From positions 94,571,319-94,635,318 of the forward strand of contig CP136066.1 in the NCBI GenBank assembly GCA_032622095.1: a DNA stretch of 64,000 bases. Reading direction: 5' to 3'. Positions within the stretch are counted from its first letter, which is position 1. Each line of letters opens with the position of its first letter. Shown here one piece after another: positions 30,392 to 41,675 of the stretch. Below the pieces are notes generated by a model that had not been told where the DNA came from, searched no databases, and worked only from the letters and a program-made list of their open reading frames with translations. The translations under genes were made by a program, and so were the position numbers. Source of the DNA: Siphonodentalium dalli (lineage: Eukaryota > Mollusca > Scaphopoda > Gadilida > Siphonodentaliidae).

Positions 30392-32003
30392 CAGGGACGT
30401 GGCGACCGGGTGGGGGGTGTCTCACCCCAGCTTTGGTCAAAATTTTCGACAGTTGGAAATTTAATACCTGACACAACATTAGTTGGAAATTTCACACCAA
30501 CAATAGGTTGAAAATGTTCTTGTAGTTTGATTTTCAAACAATTTATTCGGGAATTTATTGCTTTTGGACAAATGTTTGCATATTTTCCAACTTTTTGTCA
30601 ACATTTTGGACTGAAATGGCCATCAGTTGGAATTTTTTCAGCCTTAGAGGGGTGTCAGGTTGGAAATTTCCAACCCTTAGAAAGGTTGAGTCGAGTCTAG
30701 ATGCTAAGATTTTGCGATTTTCTTGTTTAGATTTCAAAATTTTCTCACACCGGGCCGAACCATGGCCAATAAAAAAACTGCTAATTAGTTTAAGAAAACA
30801 ATATTTTACTACATTTGGTCAAAATTATAGATTAAAATGGTCATCGGTTAGAGAATTTTCAACACTAGGACAGCTTGAGGCGAATCTATATGCTAGGATT
30901 TTCTTGTTTAGTTTTCAAATTTTTGTCCTGATCTCTTGTCCGTAGCCTTGTGCATTTGTCTGTAGTTGGACCATTAGATGTTAGGATTTATGCAACTTTC
31001 AGGTTAAAATATCTGAATCATACCGGGTAAAAAGAACAATGGTTTATGAATATATAGGCCATTAGGCCTGAGTACTGAGGTGAGGTGCAAGGGGGTGCAA
31101 ATGGAATAAAAGGTCGGCCGACCAGTGTCCCCCGACAACGTGGCAAGTCGATGCCGCTTTGTTAAAGAAATTTAAATAAATGTTGAAATGTTCTAAGTCG
31201 AAAGGGTTAATAATTCCATAAATAATTCCGTCATCTATATAAATATTGCATATCTCCAATATGTGGGTAACAATACTCTGAAGTTACAAATATCTACGAT
31301 CAAAACTGTAGGAGGAGTTGATTACACCATGAAGGTACCCTCATACAGAAAATTATAAAAAATGTTTTTTCAAAGTCGAAAGGCCCATAACTCTGGGAAA
31401 AATCATTGGATCAAACTCAAATTCGAACTTGACCTGTATTTTGATATGAACGACCCACAAAAAAAACAGAATTTCCAATTGAACAATCCAAACTTGATTT
31501 ATCATCCGGAAACCAAAGAAAAAACAAGAAACATTGAATTATCTAAGAAGAAAAGCCCATAACTCTGAGAAAAATCATCGGATCAAACTCAAATTCGAAC
31601 TCAACCTGTATCTTGATATGACTGATCCATATAAAAACGTTATTTGCAATTAAAGGATCCAAACTTGAGATATCATCCGGAAACCGAAAAAGTGAGAAAT
31701 TTTCTAAGTAAAAAAAAGTTGAAAAAATGGAAATAACTCCATAAAAGAACATCGGATCAAACCCAGAATTGCAGAGCACCTGTATGCTTGGTTGAGACAC
31801 ATACATATCAATCAAATCGGATGATCATTACTGGAGTTATAAATCCGGCCGGACGGACGGATGGACGGAGCTGATTACAATAGTCCCCCGAAAATAAATT
31901 TTACGGGAGACAATTATGCAAAACTGGCGTTTGGTCGGATTCAAGGGGGATGCAGTTGGAATTCCCTTAAGTGGACACCGCCCCAAAAGAGACCCTATAG
32001 CCC
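30392..32003 (+). mobile_element. CAGGGACGTGG element, copy 4, with nested insertion
   Basis: Starts CAGGGACGTGGCGACCGGGT at 30392 and follows the internal order of copy 1 (GTGTCTCACC, TTGGAAATTT blocks, GTGCAAATGGAAT, then GTGGACACCGCCCC and GAGACCCTATAGCC). The right end is decayed. A foreign block of about 0.8 kb interrupts it between GGAAT and TATGCAAAA. Confidence 0.7.
31108..31914 (-). mobile_element. Nested tandem-repeat element
   Basis: Inserted in copy 4 of the CAGGG family. Contains two to three units of about 173 bases with CCCATAACTCTG, a GGACGGACGGATGGACGGAG microsatellite and ends GGTCGGCCGACC / TTTTACGGGAGACAATT. Read on the minus strand the order is end, GTCC microsatellite, tandem units, short palindrome, which parallels the Helitron-like elements, but no CTRR end is clear. 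Confidence 0.5.
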
Positions 32004-32594
32004 TCGAGCTATGTCGTATCTTTGATTAACAACGTATGTTGTGTACCGTGTACCGGTTAGACTTTTTGCATGATATTTGTATTCGCGGATGTATCTTCGC
32101 GGATGTCTCATTGTTGCAGTACGTAACTTTTATTTCCATATACTAGTTTTTAAATCCTATGTCATGCGCCGACAAGTGGGTCCCTATATAAGCGGAAAAC
32201 GACTAATCAAACTGTCAAATTTAGCCAGGGCCAATAATTTGGGCTACTCCACTACTCTCCGTTTATAAACTTGCGTGTATGTTTCAGTGCATGCACGCAA
32301 GTATACGAGCGAGCGTGTTTATGGGTCTATGTACATGTGTGTATGTATATGTGTGTGTATGCATGTGCGTACGTAGGTATGTGTGGGTGTGTGCACAATG
32401 GTGTGTGTGTGTGAGTATCTAAGGGCGGTTGTGGTGTGTATGTATGTGTATGTGTTATTTATGTGTGGTGTACATGTATATACGTTTGATTTTCTTCGTG
32501 TTAAATGTCTGTAAATACTAATTGTCCTGGTATTATGTTCTTGTTCATTTTATGTAAGCTCTCTGTATTACGGAGAAAATAAAGGTATATATAT
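32004..32594. other. Intergenic, with GT-rich tract
   Basis: 32330-32480 is TGTGTATG-type low-complexity DNA. Nothing else recognised. Confidence 0.6.
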
Positions 32595-32860
32595 ACCTCA
32601 TATCTCGTCTCCAAAAATTATGTATATATTTTACATCACACAGCAATATATTGCAGCTATTTAGCGTTTCGACCCCTAAAAATGATTATACATATAATAT
32701 AATATAATATCTCACAAATGGACCAACCTTCCCCATAAACACGCACGTCTCAAAACTGATCACCATGTAACTACTATTATATTGTATCGGGAGAGGGGCT
32801 TCATAAGTTGCAAAGTTGCAATCCCTTTTGTTTCAAGTCAAAGAACATAATACAAACGCT
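32595..32860 (+). mobile_element. LINE 3' fragment (CR1-like), copy 1
   Basis: ATCTCGTCTCC, CACAGCAATATATTGC, GTTTCGACCCCTAAAA, CTCACAAATGGACCAACC and GTATCGGGAGAGGGGCTTC occur in the same order as in 34465-35275, so both are 3' ends of one LINE family. Confidence 0.65.
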
Positions 32861-34073
32861 TATACATGTATGAACAGTCAAAGCTATATGCCTATATTCA
32901 ATTCTGGAGATTAGTCTGCACGATCAACTTATCATGCCACCCAAGGTCATCAAGTCGCTAACTTTATAAATAAACTTTATAAATAAATAAAACATTCTGC
33001 CTCTATGAAACAACGTGAACGTGTGAAAACTAGACTTCGAAGTTACCAATTATACAGTATAACTTAGAAAAGTGGAAAAATATCATATATTTCAGTATAC
33101 ATGTATTATATTTTGCTCGTAATACTATAAGACACAACTCTCTTGTCGTTTTGATTTCGAAACTTGAACTTTGAGCTACGATTATTAGAAAATGATGGGG
33201 TGAGGTCTGGGGTCAGGTCACATACATGTAACAATTCCGGTCATCTGATGCATGTACTGCCCAGCAGTGACTCATGATGAGTTACTGTTTGACAGTCTAT
33301 GCCCCAGTTGGCTGACAAAGCCAATAAGATAGAAACATTGAACATGAAAGCAAAATCTAACTGGGAAAATAACATTATGAATAATCAATAAAGACACCAC
33401 CTGTGAATGCTAAAGATGGGGACATGGCTGATATAAGCATCATGCTTTCTGCCAAATCCCATTCTCTAATAAAATTGTCTTTATGTTATACTTGTACCAT
33501 GCATTAGCTTGTTAATTCATGTGCATGATTTAGAGAATAAAATATGTTTACACTAAGGTCATCAAACTGTTCGACATGACGACACGGGATGGCAACGGCT
33601 CAAACGCAATTCCAGCGCCGCAGTAAGCGCAGGTGAGGTCGCGACCACAACGACAGACGCTGGTGTATGTTGCGCACGAACATCGATCGCCTGGACTTAC
33701 AGGGAAGACGAGACAACCTGCTATATCCAGTCAGACAAATATTGATGTATGAATTAATCCCAAGTACACACATGACTTAATCTTCCATCTCGTTTCTAAA
33801 TGAATATATGCGCGTACAATCAATCGAAGTGTGAGACAAAATGTCGGTTGTGCATGGGATAGCCACAGTTCATACATATCTCATATGCTTTATTCTCTCA
33901 TCCAAGTTAATACATGTATAACATAAGGATATTGAGACATAGAATTATATAAACAATAGACATGCATATAGAAATATTATACAATAGATATGTACATATG
34001 GTTCCGGGTCGATGGCATGTTGAAATTCGATGAATATATTACGAGTTTTATTCTGACACCGCTACTAGCGTTC
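32861..34073. other. Intergenic, with small CG-rich Cys-rich frame
   Basis: Mostly AT-rich. A CG-richer patch at about 33575-33715 encodes on the minus strand a short frame with CSCATYTSVCRCGRDLTCAY then CGAG, resembling a zinc-ribbon pattern. No gene structure supports it. Confidence 0.35.
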
Positions 34074-34464
34074 GTACGGTGGCTGGATGAGGACATGGGA
34101 AATTTTATTTTTATCTCGTTTAAACGAGATAACTATCTCGTTTAAACGAGATAGCAGATGGGAAATTTTATTTTAATCTCGTTTAAACGAGATAACTTAT
34201 CTCGTTTAAACGAGATAAGGGAGATGGGAAATTTTATTTTTATCTCGTTTAAACGAGATAACTTATCTCGTTTAAACGAGATAGCAGGTGGGAAATATTA
34301 TTTTTATCTCGTTTAAACGAGATAACTTATCTCGTTTAAACGAGATAGCAGATGGGAAATTTTATTTTTATCTCGTTTGAACGAGATAACTTATCTCGTT
34401 TAAACGAGATAGTTATAATACAACAGTTACTAGTGGCCAGTCCAGACGGTTGCACCGGGAATGG

Positions 34465-35275
34465 ATAGGGAACAACTTGTACGTGTGGAAACCGGTATGA
34501 AGACGCATATCATTATTTCTTCATGTGCCCGTTGTACCAAAGAGAGCGCTCAGAATTTTTCTGAGAAACTAACCCGTGAAAATCTCATAATAAGCAACAT
34601 TGCAGAACTCATGTGTGGAACACCTAATATCTCGTCCCAAAAAAATATGAGACTATTTGACATCACACGGCAATATATTGCCGCGACTAAACGTTTCGAC
34701 CCCTAAAAGATGTTATATTATATGTATGTATGTGTGTCCATATGTAACCATATGTGTGTACATGTGTATATGTAGGTGTATGTACATACATAAGTATATC
34801 ACTTCTGAATATACTTAAAGGTGCTTCCGAAATTTCAATTTTTATGTGGCAGTTATCTCACAAATGGACCAACCTCCCCCACAAACATGGACGTTCTTAT
34901 CAATTGTCGGTACTGTCTTCCAGAGCGCTACAAAAATTAAAACCTAGTTCATGACTGTCTACTATTGTTATTTGTTCCTAACCTCCGAACATACGTACAC
35001 CAATAGATTATATTAGCACTCGTTTATCGTGTCACATACTCGTATTCACAATGTAGCCTCATTGTTATAAACACAAATCTACACAACCTCTGGAAGGCAA
35101 TACAAATTATATATCTCTAAATTGATCATAATGTAAATACGTTTATATACCGTCATCTTGATCACATGTATGTAATATTATTGTATCGGGAGAGGGGCTT
35201 CGTAAGTTGTAAAAACTTGTGCCTCAATCCCTTTTGTATATTATACAAATAAAATATGTTTCAAGCAATCAAGCA
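34465..35275 (+). mobile_element. LINE 3' fragment (CR1-like), copy 2, inside the foldback element
   Basis: The frame at 34461-34706 ends with a stretch reading NIAELMCGTPNISSQKNMRL then FDITRQYIAATKRFDP, the type of C-terminus found after reverse transcriptase in CR1-like LINEs, followed by a 3' UTR shared with 32595-32860 and an AATAAAATATGTTTCAAGC tail. 5' truncated. Confidence 0.6.
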
Positions 35276-35280
35276 ACAAC

Positions 35281-35632
35281 TTGTACCCACCCACCACCCC
35301 ATCCCGCCACCCATAGTATAGTATGCGCCGCAGGCGCTCGTATATAGGTAGTTACCCACCCACCACCCCATCCCATCACTATGGGTGACGTGATGGGTTG
35401 GTGGGTGGGTACAACCTATATACGAGCGCCTGCGGCGCATTGGATACTATGGGTGATGGGATGGGGTGGTGGGTGGGTAACTATACCTATATAGGAGCGC
35501 CTGCGGCGCACAATATACTATGGGTGAAGGGTGGGTAACTACATATATACGAGCGCCTGCGGCGCACAATATACTATGGGTGATGGGATGGGGTGGTGTT
35601 TGGGTACCACCTATATACGAGCGCTACCGTCT
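35281..35632. repeat. GC-rich tandem and inverted repeats
   Basis: Units of about 85-90 bases with GATGGGATGGGGTGGTGGGT, TATATACGAGCGCCTGCGG and CGCA. The first unit is inverted relative to the rest (about 35281-35395 versus 35396-35632), so the block can fold. Confidence 0.8.
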
Positions 35633-35873
35633 GGACTGGCCACTAGTAACTGTTGTATTATAACTATCTCGTTTAAACGAGATAAGTTATCTCGTTTAAA
35701 CGAGATAAAAATAAGATTTCCCATCTGCTATCTCGTTTATACGAGATAAGTTATCTCGTTTAAACGAGATAAAAATAAAATTTCCCATCTCTTATCTTGT
35801 TTAAACGAGATAAGTTATCTCGTTTAAACGAGATAAAAATAAAATTTCCCATGTCCTCATCCAGCCACCGTAC

Positions 35874-36338
35874 TTTCGTCAGGAGTAATGACGGCGCAAT
35901 CTCGTGTGAAATCTTGTTGGTTGGAGCAAACTAATTGATCGCAACGCGGAAATAAAAGGTTGATGTCTTCACAGTCACACACGCATGTGTTTAGATTTAG
36001 TTACGAATAATAGGTTACTACATGTAGATCGTCAATTTTAGTACTATTTATACCATCGATGATTGCCATATCGCTCACTCGTGTCTATCGTATAGTTGAT
36101 TCCGGGAACCATACATATATACTATAATATACCAACATAGAAGTCAAGTATTAATATCATAACGAATAGAGTACATATAGAGTACATGTTATTCTCTGAT
36201 TACGCCTATCTTATCAATTGCCAATCGGCAGAGATATATACCAGAATCACATGTTATTTTTCTGTTGTGACGTGAGCCAGTTCTTTCTATGGTTGCCTTT
36301 ATGAGCGCAGGTGGAGCTAGACACTGTTGTCAGGGAAG
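35874..36338. other. Downstream region of the GPCR gene
   Basis: Expected 3' UTR side of the receptor gene; no poly(A) signal could be singled out. Confidence 0.4.
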
Positions 36339-37307
36339 TTACTGTACTGTATTTACATATACTTCAGCAGCATTTCGACCAGATTTTCTCAGACAGAAGA
36401 AAACTTGTTTCAGTTTGTTACGAAATTCTTGATATATACAAGAATATATACACACATTAACGAAACTGTTTGCATTCCCTATCCATATAGATGAGAAACG
36501 GACGAGCATTGGCGTTTGGTAAACCAGTGTAGGATCAACTAGCCTAACACCTGCCAAGATAATAAAGGGCAACCAGCATGCGCCGAAACAAATCGTTGTG
36601 ACAAGTGTCAGTCTCAATGCTTTTTTCTCTCTCTGTAGAGATGCGGGGTTAGTTTTAACATCTCCAGGAATCTGAATTTTTCTCAGAACCCTTATTATTA
36701 TCACACCAGAAAATATAAGCACAATACCACACGGAAGCATGATGGTAAAAAACGGTAGTAGGACAGACCAGAGCTTCACCCAACAAACGGTGCAAAATCC
36801 AAAACCTACCGAGTACTCAACAATTGTCGCCTGAATAAAAATAGGACATACAAATACACTACTACAGTAAAGCCAGATCAGTGCGCACGCGAAAAGGCAC
36901 TTCCGTCCCGAAATCATCCTGTATTTGAATGGACGAATCACGGCGAAGCATCGAACAAGGCTTATTGCTGTCAGTGTTGTCATGGACACGCTAGACGAAG
37001 TCACATGTAACAGGCCAGAGAAGTAGCAATACGGCTCACCAAACAACCATACGTCATTGACTATTGTCGCCACTAGTGTCGGAAAACCAACAGACAGCCC
37101 GACCATTAAATCTGCAATGCTGAGGTTAACCAAGAATATTTTGCTGACTTTAGTGAGTGAACACATCCTTGGAAGAATGCAAACGTTGGCTACATTTCCA
37201 ACGACGATTAATGTTGTTACTGCGCTAATTACACACATCCTGTAGATACGTGACGCCGTTGAGTTGTCGGTCGAAGCAATATTCAACGCTGTCTGGTTGC
37301 AATTCAT
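36339..37307 (-). CDS. Class A (rhodopsin-like) orphan GPCR, intronless coding region
   Basis: A complete 322-residue receptor that would sit in the plasma membrane and signal through G proteins. Visible landmarks: N-glycosylation sites at N4 and N15, GN in helix 1 (N38), LSIADL in helix 2 (D66), W87 of the WLFG loop, C94 that can pair with C171 or C175, W145 in helix 4, CWLP in helix 6 (C244-P247) and a final helix NSFVNVCIY. Two hallmark motifs are altered: DRY is V118-R119-C120 and NPxxY is N284-V-C-I-Y288. The C-tail is short with Cys at 305. No ligand can be assigned. The start is the first ATG in frame; it lies 30 bases after a splice acceptor (CCCTTCACAG, exon edge at 37337), so a 5' UTR intron is likely. 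Confidence 0.92.
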   Translation of the reverse strand: MNCNQTALNIASTDNSTASRIYRMCVISAVTTLIVVGNVANVCILPRMCSLTKVSKIFLVNLSIADLMVGLSVGFPTLVATIVNDVWLFGEPYCYFSGLLHVTSSSVSMTTLTAISLVRCFAVIRPFKYRMISGRKCLFACALIWLYCSSVFVCPIFIQATIVEYSVGFGFCTVCWVKLWSVLLPFFTIMLPCGIVLIFSGVIIIRVLRKIQIPGDVKTNPASLQREKKALRLTLVTTICFGACWLPFIILAGVRLVDPTLVYQTPMLVRFSSIWIGNANSFVNVCIYSCIYQEFRNKLKQVFFCLRKSGRNAAEVYVNTVQ

Positions 37308-37337
37308 CCTTTCATTGGACCTTGAAAATGGCGTGAC
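37308..37337 (-). promoter_or_regulatory. 5' UTR splice acceptor of the GPCR exon
   Basis: Minus strand TTTCCCTTCACAG followed by GTCACGCC, 30 bases before the ATG. It implies a non-coding upstream exon that I cannot locate. Confidence 0.6.
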
Positions 37338-38185
37338 CTGTGAAGGGAAATAATTGTCACAATAGATTTATATACAGCCTCGATTACACAGTTGTAACAC
37401 TCATGCATTTTCAGTAGTGACAATTCCTCCTCGATGATCGACTCATGTTGCCGTAGTCAACAAGTAAGACGTATTTATTAAGGAGGTTTAGATTGAAAAA
37501 AACAACTTATAAATTCGCCCGCCATAACATACTTTATTATAACCATTGTGTTCACCGAGGGTTATACTGTCTTTAAATTGGACGAACGCCATCATGTGCA
37601 CATCGCATGTTAGAAAGTAGTTGCCCGTCGATTAACTATTTACCGGGATATATAGTCTTCGAAATATTGCACACCCTGCTGACTTAACAATCTGGCGCGA
37701 AGTCAAGGAGCGATGACAGCATTGTCATTACATTCCTTGCGCGAGGCCAGAATTTTCCGACCTATTTCCTGGCAAATAGTATTCGAACTATCGCAACTAT
37801 CTCACCCACTATAATACTGAAATGTTCATGACCCTTCATAAATACATAATACAATTTACACACATGTATTGGAGTTACCCAATATATAATTATCTTTGTT
37901 GCACTAACTTAATTTTTTTTGCCGCATTATACTTTATTTAGTGATGCACCGCCATACCTGGCCAGAACTCCCACCACACATCAGACCATTAACCCAGTAC
38001 TTATCACGCCCCTCAGTAATCAGTAATAAAGATTTCACTGAATCATTTATATGTTATAAGATGGACCAAATAACATCGCAGATTATTGCTTTGCATACAA
38101 CGCCCCACCGTTGTCCAAGCCACTCCAAGAGTATACACTTTATAAATACACCAACTATGTCGGCTTGGTCGGTGTCTCTCTGACC
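37338..38185. other. Intergenic, nothing recognised
   Basis: AT-rich; contains an imperfect inverted repeat near 37690-37755 (CTGGCGCGAAGTCAAGG / CCTTGCGCGAGGCCAG) of unknown meaning. Confidence 0.4.
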
Positions 38186-38300
38186 CGTCTTTGTTTATCT
38201 GGGAACGGGACAAATCTAAATGCCGGCACTTGTGTCTCAATCCCAAATTGTTGTATGTATATATACATGTATATATGACAATAAAATATGTTTAAACTAA
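38186..38300 (+). mobile_element. LINE 3' tail
   Basis: CTTGTGTCTCAATCCC followed by ACAATAAAATATGTTTAAAC resembles the tail of the CR1-like fragments at 34465-35275 and 39340-41453. Confidence 0.5.
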
Positions 38301-39339
38301 ACCCCTGGTTTGCACTCCAATATACACCTCTTAATTTTCGCTTTTAAATTATTCCCGGTACCGGAATAGGTAAATAAATACTTGAACTACCATTCACGGG
38401 CATTATATGTCCCGGAAAGACAACAACAGTCATGTGTATATGGCATGGAACAGAAAAGAGCGTTCCGTGTTAGTATATTCCTGATATGGTAGAAATAAAG
38501 AGCATTTGTTTTACTTCTGCGCGAATAATTTAAAACAGCCCGAAAATTGCTGTGACCATGGCAAGTATTTTAAAAAGCATATTCAGCCGTTATATCAATA
38601 TTTCGTGTATTTGTCAACCTATCTTTTATATCCTTCCAAATTACGCAAACAAAATCTGGAAGCTCGGATGCGCCACGTCCGTTTAAGTACTAGAAACAGA
38701 GTGAGCCTTTGTTCGGCGAGTCATAACACTTTCAATCAACGAAATGTCGCGTACTGAAACCATTGTTATACACACAATACTGTTACATTCATTTGTCAAC
38801 AAACATCACTGGTCGCTTATTAAGTTAAAATATTTTCGTCTAAATATGATTGTTAAGAACATTTTCAATGCTTAGATCAATTCAATTGTTTACGTCAATT
38901 TGTTTTTATTAAACTTTGTTAATTGATTGGAGTAATTGGACTTTGATGGTCGGTTATGCCACTGTGCCAGCAATGTTTACATAACAATGGTTTTCAGGTG
39001 CGAAATATAGTTTTTGAGAGTTGTTAATAATGAACATAAGAACAAAGTAGATATATTACGTCAGTCTAAATAAATTAGACCGTGTTTCGTTTCAATCAAC
39101 TTACGAAAGTAATGAGACGGATAGTCTGGATATTTATCAGACTGATATTACATGTGCTTGTTAATGACAGTTATTTTCTCTTCGATGTAATAAAGAATTG
39201 TGCATGTAGACGAAAACCTGGAAAAACAGCTAGTTTTCTCAGATTAAGATTTCCAAATTTGAAATTTGTACTGATCGCATCGCTCTTGCTGATGAATTGC
39301 GGATATATTCACCCTCTGTCAGGACCCGTAAATATGAAC
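38301..39339. other. Intergenic, nothing recognised
   Basis: No gene or element recognised before the LINE at 39340. Confidence 0.4.
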
Positions 39340-41453
39340 GGACATACTCTCTCAATATTCCATTTAAATATCCGTAGTTTAAGGAATACACTTGACAAAA
39401 TTTAATATCTATCAACGAATATGACATCATATGTTTTACAGAAACCCACTTAGAACCTTTCTATAGCACGGACCAGATACAAATTTCCAATTTTTACGAG
39501 TCAATAAGGAAAGATCGCGACAGTCGTTGATGAGGCATCTGCGCCCATATATGTGGCTAGTCATGGCGCTTATAAGCACTTAGAAGAGTTAGAGTTTGAT
39601 GACAGTATAATATGTTTTCAGATCAGTTCCAAACCAGTATAGTACATACTTGCGCTTACGTATAGATCCCAACAGTTTTGCTACTCACTCTACACTGATG
39701 ATACTTGTTTAACAAATGACAGTCCGATTGAAGAAACCAGCTCTGATCTATCGGCCGATCTTTATCGTATCTCTGCTTGGGCAAAACAATGGCTTGTAAA
39801 TTTTAATACTGCATGACAAAACACAGGCAATTCTGTTCTCTTTTATGCCCTCCAATACAAATGCAATGGATTTGTCACTGGATGACTCCGCCATAGAAAC
39901 TGTCTCATCTTTATACAGACATCTAGGAATCGTTCTGCAATCAAACCTGGACTGGGATATCCAAATAAATAATATGCGTAAGCATCAAGACTATCACAAC
40001 TAAGAAAGTTGAAATATTCTTTGAATAGACGCACACTTGAGATTATTCAATTCAATTTGTTTATTTTCTTCACTCAAAAGTACATGGTTATTGAGACATT
40101 TAATATATTTACATGGTATATAGTTATTTACATTATATACATGGGGCAGGTGGGATACAACAACGATAATGTTCTTTCTCTGTCGTTACTAATACTGGTA
40201 TGTATTACTCTACCATAAATACGGTAGCTTAATTTTTCTCTCGGTTTTTAGTACTATCTGCCCAGGGCAAGCTTCAGTTGTCTCCATCTCCATTATGTAT
40301 AACGTTTTCATTCTTTCTTTAATGGATTGTGGTGATGTCATCTGGGATAATGCACCAGCATATCGTAAGTTAGATGATATACATTATGATGCAGCACGAA
40401 TTGTCAGTGGTGTCACAAAATCTGTCTCAAATGCTAACCTATTGCGTGAACTTGGGTGGACTTGGGTGGAATAATCTCCAACAACACAGAGACTGGCACA
40501 AATTACGTATCGCTTATCAAATCATGACAAATCACACACCATCGATCCTATATCCTAAACATACCCCCCCCCCAAACAACTGGCGACATAACGGACAACA
40601 GGTATGAGTTTAGAAATCCAAACTTTGTTAGACATTTTGTACCAAGCTCTCAGCACACATATAGTAGCTTCCTTCCTTCCATAATTTCGATAAGGAATGG
40701 TCTAGAGAAAATAGCCCAACAAAGCGCATCAATTACAACCTTCCCTAACCTTGAAAACCCCCAACCCGGGACACTTAAACCACCATTCCAGCCGCAAAAG
40801 AAAAGCTAACATTCTGTTATACAGACTCAGAAATAAATGCAGCGATTTGAATGCTGACAAAATTAATGTCAAAATCACTTAATAAGTAACCCTGAATGTA
40901 GTTGTGGCTACCTAAACGAGGACGCTGGTCATTACTTTTTTACTTGTCCCTTTTATAAAAAAGAAAGGGCCAACCTCGAAGAACAAAATAGTGCGTATTG
41001 GACTGTATCAAATACACGTTGCCGATCTACTTTGTGGATCAGTCTCACTTTTCAATTAAGGAAATTACCCATTGTTTGCAACTGTCCAAAAATATATTAT
41101 AAACTATTTGCTATTTGGCGATGAACAGATGTATTTACATTTGGTGAATATCGTCAGCCGTATATTAACTTAAATCTAGAATAATATGCACTAAAATATT
41201 ACATAAACTACCTTCCCTTACCCCGAACCAATCTTGAACATTCCATATTATATTTGTGTGTTTAGTCAGAATGTATTGTGTTCAACATTAATACATTTAA
41301 ATGTTTTTCTGTGCACCACCATCTTTCTCCTGGGAAGAGGAGCTCCATCTAAGTTTCTACAACTTGTGCTCCAATCCCCATTCATTTATCCTATATTAGT
41401 TGGTTATAAGCAAATTTGTTTGAAATGTATATATGGGATGCTCAATAAAATAT
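39340..41453 (+). pseudogene. Dead non-LTR retrotransposon (CR1/Jockey-like LINE)
   Basis: Frames on the plus strand, broken by many stops and shifts, encode in order: the start of an endonuclease domain (GHTLSIFHLNIRSLRN, then YDIICFTETHLEP), a reverse-transcriptase catalytic block with YTDD in place of YADD (39691-39702) and ISAWAKQWLVNFN, a SLYRHLGIVLQSNLDWDI block, then DDIHYDAARIVSGVTK, and a Cys-His stretch CSCGYLNEDAGHYFF-TCP near 40897. The 3' UTR has CTTGTGCTCCAATCCCC and CAATAAAATATGAAAC. Large internal deletions remove most of the endonuclease and RT fingers. A reverse-oriented retroposon tail is inserted at about 40046-40330. Confidence 0.85.
40046..40330 (-). mobile_element. Retroposon fragment inserted in the LINE
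   Basis: Starts TTCAATTTGTTTATTTTCTT, which on the minus strand is a tail-like AAACAAATTGAA end; LINE coding similarity stops at its left side (LNRRTLEIIQ) and resumes at GATTGTGGTGATGTC. Confidence 0.55.
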
Positions 41454-41675
41454 GAAACACGACAGTTGTTTTACAATTAAAACAATTAATTAAAGTTTAT
41501 GTCAATATTTCACGTTAACCCACTTCGAAGACATTGAGTCCATTTAAAGTACCAGTAGCTTTGGTTCGTACGTACAATCGTACATAGCCTAATCTGAATT
41601 TGTGACTTCACCAAATTTTAACAATTAGATGTAATTGGAAGAGGCCAATCCAAATCGGTCAACGTACAACCTCTC

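Larger units (their letters stand above)
34074..35873. mobile_element. Foldback element with palindrome-satellite arms
   Basis: Ends GTACGGTGGCTGG (34074) and its complement (35861-35873). The left arm (34074-34450) has five units of about 63 bases, each with two copies of the perfect palindrome TATCTCGTTTAAACGAGATA and a GGGAAATTTTATTTT spacer. The right arm (35636-35873) has three inverted units. Inner edges match too (GGCCAGTCCAGACGGT / complement). Between the arms are a LINE 3' fragment and a GC-rich repeat array, no transposase. This matches the plan of foldback transposons, but I see no target duplication. Confidence 0.85.

Noticed and set aside
37057-37245. Plus-strand frame across the GPCR
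   Set aside because: Antisense shadow of the receptor coding sequence.
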